Shown one piece after another: positions 24,292 to 30,125 of a DNA stretch of 30,125 nt. The first letter of the stretch is position 1. Every line of letters begins with the position of its first letter. Made by a program: the position numbers and the translations under genes. Source of the DNA: Microcaldota archaeon. GTDB taxonomy: Archaea; Micrarchaeota; Micrarchaeia; Micrarchaeales; Micrarchaeaceae. The DNA is taken from the NCBI GenBank assembly GCA_021834865.1, contig JAKBRD010000007.1:1-30125 (forward strand). The letters run 5' to 3'. The notes beneath the pieces are model-generated. The model searched no databases, had not been told where the DNA came from, and saw only the letters and a list, made by a program, of their open reading frames with translations.

Positions 24292-25089
24292 ATGAAAATA
24301 AATTTAATTATAGACAAATATCATAACGACAAGGCTCACAGCATAAGGAGAGCTTTGGAAAGAAGAGGATTGGCAATTTCCGCTTCAGGATACGAAATGA
24401 CGCTTTTTGTTGGAGGAGACGGCACATTTGCGAACAAATCTTTGGAATTCGATGACAGACCTGTTTTGTTCCTGAGCAGGAATTGGAACAAGCCAAACGG
24501 TAGCGTGAGCTACAATGCGCAGGCGAACATAGATTCCAAGAGCCTTTCCAAGATCGTGAAAGCCATTACTGCGGGAGATTACAGGATTGAGAGGCAGCCA
24601 GTGCTCAACGCAGTCTATTCTGGGAAAAAGTATTCCTCTCTGTACGATTTCTTTGTGGAAAGATATGCGACAAAAGAAGCAATGAGATATGAGATAACAG
24701 TAAGAGATGGAAAGAAATCGTTTCGCACTTACGCGATATCTAACGGATTCATAATAACAACACCGTTGGGCTCCACTGGATATTATTCTTATCCAGACAC
24801 GCTTAACGGTATGAAGCCCAAGCGCATAGAAAATGGCAAGATAGGACTGGCGCACATATTGCCAGTAAGGATAAAGGATTTTTACGGCAGAAGAAATGCA
24901 GGCTCAGAGATTAGGCGCACTTTCAGCGATCGCACCGTAGTCCATGCAACAATAGAAAGGGATGTAGGCCAGATAATGTTCGGCACCGCAGGCAATAAAG
25001 GAATCAGAATACGCGCAGAAAAGCGCATTGATTTTTACGTAGATAAAAAGAATTCGCTTAAAATGGTGCTGTTAAATTTCAAACATTAG
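24292..25089 (+). CDS. NAD kinase
   Basis: Phosphorylates NAD to NADP. The invariant GGDGT motif is at residues 41-45, followed by a strand and the conserved nucleotide-site segment TPLGSTGYY from residue 157, with the NE/D-type region replaced by a divergent YDFFVERYATKEAM stretch. At 265 aa the length is normal for archaeal enzymes. The N-terminus (MKINLIIDKYHNDK) and low similarity in the middle suggest a divergent member, so the phosphate donor is open. It stands alone with its own promoter, and its last 11 bases overlap the end of the convergent threonine synthase gene. Confidence 0.83.
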   Translation: MKINLIIDKYHNDKAHSIRRALERRGLAISASGYEMTLFVGGDGTFANKSLEFDDRPVLFLSRNWNKPNGSVSYNAQANIDSKSLSKIVKAITAGDYRIERQPVLNAVYSGKKYSSLYDFFVERYATKEAMRYEITVRDGKKSFRTYAISNGFIITTPLGSTGYYSYPDTLNGMKPKRIENGKIGLAHILPVRIKDFYGRRNAGSEIRRTFSDRTVVHATIERDVGQIMFGTAGNKGIRIRAEKRIDFYVDKKNSLKMVLLNFKH

Positions 25090-26131
25090 AACCGGTTATA
25101 ACTGCGACTGTGCTGCCCTTGGGTTTTAGCCTGTCAAAGGCTGCGAGCGTAGATACTGATGCGAGCTCTGCAACCAACCCGTAATCTTTTAAGAACTTTT
25201 TTTGCTCGCTTCTCAATGAATCTTCGCTTACCGAAATTGCAGTCCCTCTTGTTTTTAGCACAGCTTCGATGCCTTGGTCTCCATACGTAGGATATCCAAC
25301 TGCTATCGCATCAGCAGAAGTCATCGGCTTCCGATATTTTATCGCAGAACCTGTTGAGTAAGCATCGACAAGCGGCTTGCATTTATCTGACTGTACGGCT
25401 ATTATATGAGGTGTTCTATTTATTGAGCCGGATTCTTTCATTTCGGCGATAGCTTTGTAAGTAGCGCTCAGGAGCGTTGCATTTCCAACTGGAACTATGA
25501 TGTTTTTGACTGCTTTTACAGCATTGCCGATTTCGTACATTATCGTTTTCTGGCCCTCTTTGCGGTAGCAATAGTCTCCGCAGAGGAACGCTTTATGCTT
25601 TTGCGAATATTCGAGCGCCATGCCTTGTGCCTTAGTGAAATCTCCGTTTACCTTATTCACGTCTGCGTCGCCAACGCTTTTTATATCGTTTATTTTATCC
25701 GCGTTAGCGTTGTCGCTTATGAATACCTTTGACCTGAGCCCGTAGAGTTTCGCGTAATAGGTTATTGAATATGCCATGTTGCCTGTGGACGCACACACGA
25801 CTTCGCCGAATCCGTATTCTGCGGCTTTTGCCACCTCTATTGCTGAGCCCCTATCCTTGAACGAATGAGTTGGATTGAAGAACTCGAGCTTGAGCTTAAG
25901 GCTCTCGCTGTATTTGGACGCAATTAATGGAGTGTTCCCTAGATAGAAATATTCATATTTGCCAGAAGGCATGACTTTTTCCATGTCCCAAAATGAGTTT
26001 ATTTTGCTTATCTTTGGCATCTTAGCTTCATAAACCACTTCTAAAATTCCTAAGCACTTCTTGCATACCTGTGAATTGTAGTTGCTTTCAAATATGGAGC
26101 CGCAGTTCGTGCATTTTAGGTGGTATTTCAT
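25079..26131 (-). CDS. thrC: Threonine synthase (PLP-dependent, with N-terminal zinc ribbon)
   Basis: Converts O-phosphohomoserine to threonine. An N-terminal zinc ribbon has C7-x2-C10 and C23-x2-C26. The PLP Lys92 is in NPTHSFKDRG, the substrate-site segment CASTGNMAYSITYYAKLYG follows, and the phosphate-binding loop reads VPVGNATLLSA, a variant of the usual Gly-rich form. These features place it in the threonine synthase/cysteate synthase group. Threonine synthase is the more common activity, but the loop variant leaves some doubt. The ATG at 26131 is preferred over the TTG one codon earlier. The gene follows mqo by eight bases, so it is probably the third gene of an aconitase-mqo-thrC run. 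Confidence 0.82.
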   Translation of the reverse strand: MKYHLKCTNCGSIFESNYNSQVCKKCLGILEVVYEAKMPKISKINSFWDMEKVMPSGKYEYFYLGNTPLIASKYSESLKLKLEFFNPTHSFKDRGSAIEVAKAAEYGFGEVVCASTGNMAYSITYYAKLYGLRSKVFISDNANADKINDIKSVGDADVNKVNGDFTKAQGMALEYSQKHKAFLCGDYCYRKEGQKTIMYEIGNAVKAVKNIIVPVGNATLLSATYKAIAEMKESGSINRTPHIIAVQSDKCKPLVDAYSTGSAIKYRKPMTSADAIAVGYPTYGDQGIEAVLKTRGTAISVSEDSLRSEQKKFLKDYGLVAELASVSTLAAFDRLKPKGSTVAVITGSNV

Positions 26132-26139
26132 CAAATCGC

Positions 26140-27507
26140 TCAGATTTGCTTATGGCCGTTTATCTTTTCTTTTAGGTGCTTATAATCTATTGGGCCTAAT
26201 TCCGATTCTATTTTTCTTTCGTCAATCCCTATATCCAGTAGCGTGCACATGTAAACTATATCATCTATTGCGCTCTGCAGGCTTGATGTAGCCCCTGGAG
26301 ATGGAGTTATGTTGAACATTATGTTATTGCCCCTTATCTTGGATGCGCCCATACTCAGGAATCTCTTGTTTTCATCTATTATCTGTGGCCGTATGCCACC
26401 ATAGTTCTTGTCAAAGCGTATTTTATCCGGGCTGAGTGACGGCACTATCTTTGAAACCTCATTTTTTATGAATAACGGCTTGCCGAAGATTGGCAGCGGG
26501 TATAGCATGTTCTTGCGCATTATCCTGCGTATGTCCTTGTTGCCGACTATATTGAAAAGGCTTTGTATTGTAGGTATGTCGAAATCAAATGTTCTTAGGT
26601 AATCGAGGGTTGTTCCCTTCTCCCTGACTTCTAGCGAAAGGGGAAAGCTGACAGTAGGACCGAATCGAGTTATTTTTGGATTTGTTATCTCCGGATCCGC
26701 GTGTATGGCAGCGAAAGGTATGCCGCCAGCCTGCACCCTGTAGACTTTGCCGTTAAGTACACGTGGAGCTACGTAAAAGCCCCCTCCGACTGAGAGTATT
26801 GAAAGGTTCCTGTCATAACCCAGCTTTTTTGCAAAGTAAAGGCTGTATGTCCCAGAAGCGAATATTACGAATCTGCCCTTGAAGCTGCCTTTGTTTGTTA
26901 TTATCTCGTGGCCGTCTTCTATAGGATTGGCAGTTAGGCACCTGCAGTTGAATATGAATTTTACTCCTTTGCTTTTCGCCCTTTCGTAGAAGGATTTGGC
27001 GAGAAGGCCGAAGTTGACCATGTAGCCCTTGTCAGATAGCAATGCAGATACCGTTTCTGAAGGATCCCTGCCTTTCACAGTGTTTGGCTCTATCTTTGCA
27101 AGCTCCTTGCGGCCCAGTTTCCTTAACCCTGGAAAGAGCTTCCTCATTCCTTTAGAATATATTTTGTCTATTCTTTCGGCTTCTTCATCTCCAACTGCAA
27201 GGACCATCTTCTGCACTTCGGATATTATCCTTGAGCTTTCACTTTTCGGCATAAGGCTTGAGTACTTCAGCACGCGTTCTGCAGAGGCTTTTGTATGAGC
27301 TGCTTCCTCTAGTGTATAGTTGGTCTCTATGTCCCCAAAATGAAGGGTCTGTGAGTTATTCTTTGAATCGGAGTTCAGCGGCGCAATCTTGTCATACTTC
27401 TCAATGACTAAGATTGTCTTTATTGACGAATATCGCGAAGCCACGAAAGACAGGGCAGAGCCTGTTATGCCTGCCCCAACTATTATTAGGTCGTAATAAT
27501 CCTCCAA
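26140..27507 (-). CDS. mqo: Malate:quinone oxidoreductase
   Basis: A membrane-associated FAD enzyme that oxidises malate to oxaloacetate and reduces quinone, replacing or supplementing NAD-linked malate dehydrogenase. The FAD motif VGAGITGS is at residues 10-17. Family-specific blocks are NNSQTLHFGDIETNYT, a central GGGFYVAP segment, and the C-terminal GGIRPQIIDENKRF followed by FNITPSPGATSSLQSA. The length of 455 aa is close to the usual size. Related L-2-hydroxyglutarate oxidases lack these blocks. Translation starts at a TTG five bases after GAGGTG. It follows aconitase by nine bases, so the two TCA enzymes are likely made together. Confidence 0.88.
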   Translation of the reverse strand: MEDYYDLIIVGAGITGSALSFVASRYSSIKTILVIEKYDKIAPLNSDSKNNSQTLHFGDIETNYTLEEAAHTKASAERVLKYSSLMPKSESSRIISEVQKMVLAVGDEEAERIDKIYSKGMRKLFPGLRKLGRKELAKIEPNTVKGRDPSETVSALLSDKGYMVNFGLLAKSFYERAKSKGVKFIFNCRCLTANPIEDGHEIITNKGSFKGRFVIFASGTYSLYFAKKLGYDRNLSILSVGGGFYVAPRVLNGKVYRVQAGGIPFAAIHADPEITNPKITRFGPTVSFPLSLEVREKGTTLDYLRTFDFDIPTIQSLFNIVGNKDIRRIMRKNMLYPLPIFGKPLFIKNEVSKIVPSLSPDKIRFDKNYGGIRPQIIDENKRFLSMGASKIRGNNIMFNITPSPGATSSLQSAIDDIVYMCTLLDIGIDERKIESELGPIDYKHLKEKINGHKQI

Positions 27508-27516
27508 TGCGGCACC

Positions 27517-30125
27517 TCAGTTTTCTTTTGATATCCTTTTGAGGACATAGTTTAATATTCCACCAGATTTGTAGTATTCGAGTTCTATTGTGGTGTCTAT
27601 CCTGCTCTTAACCTGTGCGGATTCGACGCTGCCGGTCTTTTTGCTAGTGTACTTTATCTTTATGCTTGACTTTGGTCCCATATTTTGGTCAAGCTCTATG
27701 GTTATGTGCTTTGAGTAGTCTATCCCCAATGTATTGTAGTCCTGGCCGCTTTCGAACTCGAGTGGAATTATGCCCATTCCTATTAGGTTGCTTCTATGAA
27801 TTCTTTCGAAGCTCTTTGCGATAACCGCTTTTACGCCTATAAGGCTAGGCCCCTTTGCTGCCCAGTCCCTTGAGCTTCCCGAACCGTATTCGCTTAGGGC
27901 GAGCACTACTGTAGGCGTGCCACTTTCCATGTATTTCATGGCGGCATCATATATTGGCATTTCCTTATTTTCTGGAAGGTATATAGTGTAACCACCCTCC
28001 TTGCCGCTAACCATTAAGTTCTTTATGCGGTTGTTTGCGAATGTGCCGCGCATCATTACTTCGTGGTTTCCCCTCCTTGAGCCGTACGTGTTGAAATCCT
28101 GCGGCTTTACCCCGTGCTCGATAAGATATTTTCCTGCTGGGCTGTCAGTACCTATGGCACCTGCCGGTGATATGTGGTCGGTAGATATAGAATCGCCAAA
28201 AACTGCAAGAACTGACGCATTCTCTATGCTTTTTACCGAAGGTTCCATCTTGTCCAGGCTTTCGAAGAATGGAGGAAGCCTTATGTATGTGCTTGAGTCC
28301 TCCCATTCGTACACCTTGCCCTTTGGGCTCTCAAGCTTGTTCCAGTAGGGGTTGACATCGTATATATTGGCGCCATATTCTTTGTTGAACATGTCAACGC
28401 GTATGGCTTTGTGTACTGTTTCTGCTATTTCTTCATTGCTTGGCCATATGTCTTTCAGGAAAACAGGCTTGCCGTCGGATCCGTTTCCCAGAGGCTCCTT
28501 TGTCAGGTCTTTCATAACAGTGCCTGCTATGCCGAAAGCTATCAGCAGCGGAGGAGACATCAGATAGTTGGCACGCACGTCGCGGTGTATTCTGGCCTCA
28601 AAATTCCTGTTGCCTGAGAGAACGGAAGCCACTGCTATATTATTCTTGTTTATCGCATCGCTCTGGCCTTCTATCAATGGCCCGCTATTTCCGATGCAGG
28701 TTATGCACCCGTATCCTACGAGTTCGTAGCCAAGCTTTTCCAGCGGCTCCATAAGGTTTGCTGCTTTCATGTATTCGGTTACGACCCTTGAGCCCGGGCC
28801 GAAGCTTGTCTTTACCTTGCGCGTGTTTACCTTTAGCCCCTTTGCCAGGGCGTTCCTTGCGAGAAGCCCGGCAGCTATCATGACCGATGGATTGCTCGTG
28901 TTTGTGCAGCTTGTTATAGAAGATATCACCACATCTCCGTCAGATATTATCTCTTCGTGGCCGTCCTTGTATTTTATCTTTGCATGTTTTATGCCGTCAT
29001 TGCTTACCACTGCATCTTTTATTGCCCCGTTCTCTGGAGCCTCGCTTTCCTCAGACCAGCGCGTATAATCCTCCATGCTCATTTTTTCTTCAGCCTTGAG
29101 GCTCCCGTTTTCTTTTAGGAACAGCTTTGTGAATTCGTCTTTTATTTCGCCAAGCGGAATCTGCTGCTTTGGCTGGCTTGGGCCAGAGACGCTTGGGATT
29201 ATTGTACCGAGGTCTACGTTTATCACATCGCTGAATTCAACCTTAGAATAGTCGATCCCGAAAGACTCCTGGGCCATATAGTATTTCTTTACCAGTTCGG
29301 CCTGCTCGTCGCTCCTGCCTGTGCTCTTCATGTACCTAAGGGTTTCTTCGTCAGGAGGAAATATCGCTATAGTTGCACCGTATTCCGGGCACATGTTAGA
29401 AAGCGTTGCCCTGTCTGGAAGCGAAAGGTTCTTCAGCCCCTCCCCAAAAAATTCTACAAACATACCTACAACTCCGTGGTCCCTGAGTATTTTCGTAAGC
29501 GTTAGGGCAAAATCCGTTGCCGTTACGCCCTCGCTAAGGCTGCCAGTAAGCTTGACTCCGACCACTTTTGGAGTCGAAAATGAAACAGGCTGGCTCAGAA
29601 GCGCTGCTTCCGCTTCTATGCCACCTACGCCGAACCCTACAACACCTAAACCGTTTATCATTGTCGTATGCGAATCTGTCCCAACAAGCGTATCTGGTAG
29701 CGCAACGTATTTGCCATCAGACTGCCTGAGCGTGACACACGTTGCCAGGTATTCAAGATTCACCTGGTGGCATATACCCGCAGAAGGCGGAAAGACCTTA
29801 AAATCCTTGAAGGCCGAGCTGGACCATTTCAGGAATTTATATCTCTCCGAGTTCCTTTCTATCTCCTTCTCTTGGTTTATTGCCATTGACTGTATAGTAT
29901 TGAATGAATCAACCTGCACCGAGTGGTCTATTATCAGGTCAACATTTATCGTGGGCTGTATGGTTTCTGGAGTCATACCTTTGTCAACGACGAACTGTCG
30001 CATCGCCGCAAGATCGACCACTGCAGGCACGCCAGTGAAGTCTTGCATAAGTATTCTTGAAACCTTGAACGGCACATCCCTATCCGAGGGGTTTTTGGCA
30101 TCCCATTCCAAAAGCGCCTTGACGT
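27517..30125 (-). CDS. acnA: Aconitate hydratase (AcnA type), N-terminus beyond the window
   Basis: Interconverts citrate and isocitrate through a 4Fe-4S cluster. The frame is open to the window edge and the usual AcnA start region lies beyond 30125, so the gene is 5'-partial. The visible part begins just before the conserved VSRILMQDFTGVPAVVDLAAMR. Cluster cysteines are in SITSCTNTSNP and in GCITCIGNSG, and the fourth-domain active-site segments (GDSISTDHISPAGAI, TYGSRRGNHEVMMRG and SEYGSGSSRDWAAKGP) are intact. About 868 residues are visible, so only a short N-terminal part is missing. Iron-responsive RNA binding, known for some AcnA homologues, cannot be judged here. mqo follows directly. 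Its cluster would depend on the Suf operon in this window. Confidence 0.95.
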   Translation of the reverse strand, partial: VKALLEWDAKNPSDRDVPFKVSRILMQDFTGVPAVVDLAAMRQFVVDKGMTPETIQPTINVDLIIDHSVQVDSFNTIQSMAINQEKEIERNSERYKFLKWSSSAFKDFKVFPPSAGICHQVNLEYLATCVTLRQSDGKYVALPDTLVGTDSHTTMINGLGVVGFGVGGIEAEAALLSQPVSFSTPKVVGVKLTGSLSEGVTATDFALTLTKILRDHGVVGMFVEFFGEGLKNLSLPDRATLSNMCPEYGATIAIFPPDEETLRYMKSTGRSDEQAELVKKYYMAQESFGIDYSKVEFSDVINVDLGTIIPSVSGPSQPKQQIPLGEIKDEFTKLFLKENGSLKAEEKMSMEDYTRWSEESEAPENGAIKDAVVSNDGIKHAKIKYKDGHEEIISDGDVVISSITSCTNTSNPSVMIAAGLLARNALAKGLKVNTRKVKTSFGPGSRVVTEYMKAANLMEPLEKLGYELVGYGCITCIGNSGPLIEGQSDAINKNNIAVASVLSGNRNFEARIHRDVRANYLMSPPLLIAFGIAGTVMKDLTKEPLGNGSDGKPVFLKDIWPSNEEIAETVHKAIRVDMFNKEYGANIYDVNPYWNKLESPKGKVYEWEDSSTYIRLPPFFESLDKMEPSVKSIENASVLAVFGDSISTDHISPAGAIGTDSPAGKYLIEHGVKPQDFNTYGSRRGNHEVMMRGTFANNRIKNLMVSGKEGGYTIYLPENKEMPIYDAAMKYMESGTPTVVLALSEYGSGSSRDWAAKGPSLIGVKAVIAKSFERIHRSNLIGMGIIPLEFESGQDYNTLGIDYSKHITIELDQNMGPKSSIKIKYTSKKTGSVESAQVKSRIDTTIELEYYKSGGILNYVLKRISKEN

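Noticed and set aside
25092..25101. Half of the suf palindrome (TTATAACTG) inside thrC
   Set aside because: Only one half-site is present, it is inside a coding region, and no second arm follows.
1..30125. Mobile elements, CRISPR arrays or a defence island
   Set aside because: No transposase, integrase, cas gene or spaced direct-repeat array was seen. The content is ordinary core metabolism and information processing.

Overview
The window is a dense stretch of archaeal chromosome with no gene-free gap longer than about 225 bp. The archaeal markers are a digeranylgeranylglycerophospholipid reductase, RNA polymerase subunit RpoK, an archaeal/eukaryotic-type prolyl-tRNA synthetase, AlaX, a PAC2 protein, an S26B-type signal peptidase, TATA boxes, GGTG Shine-Dalgarno sites and tRNA genes without encoded CCA. 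Malate:quinone oxidoreductase, aconitase, proline oxidation and a complete Suf system point to an aerobic, possibly acidophilic lineage. I would guess Micrarchaeota (ARMAN-2-like). The moderate GC, the extra segment in the D-arm of a tRNA-Leu and the small Lys-rich repeat protein fit that guess, but it is an inference and I could not test it.

Layout. 1-1716 (+): geranylgeranyl reductase and rpoK. 1706-2497 (-): a metallophosphoesterase. 2607-8143 (+): site-2 protease, SMC and signal peptidase I in one tight run. 8156-9067 (-): PAC2 protein followed by tRNA-Leu(UAA). 9292-9633 (+): a small basic repeat protein. 9634-11679 (-): DUF192 protein and P5C dehydrogenase. 11856-17222 (+): a six-gene Fe-S operon, sufB-sufD-HTH regulator-sufC-sufS-sufU. 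17217-24231 (-): AlaX, EamA transporter, HAD hydrolase, tRNA-Gln(UUG), ProRS, proline dehydrogenase, MFS exporter and an unrecognised helical protein. 24292-25089 (+): NAD kinase. 25079-30125 (-): threonine synthase, Mqo and aconitase, the last cut by the window edge.

How the genes fit together. Proline dehydrogenase and P5C dehydrogenase, about 10 kb apart, oxidise proline to glutamate, which feeds a TCA cycle that includes aconitase and Mqo. Both proline dehydrogenase and Mqo are expected to pass electrons to membrane quinones. The Suf operon would supply the Fe-S cluster for aconitase. A perfect 19-bp palindrome in the suf promoter, together with a small helix-turn-helix protein bearing three C-terminal cysteines inside the operon, suggests an autoregulatory Fe-S or redox switch. 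This is the strongest candidate for an undescribed system here. The second is the tandem-repeat basic protein at 9292-9633, which looks like a chromatin-type nucleic-acid binder. I found no CRISPR array, insertion sequence, integrase or rRNA.
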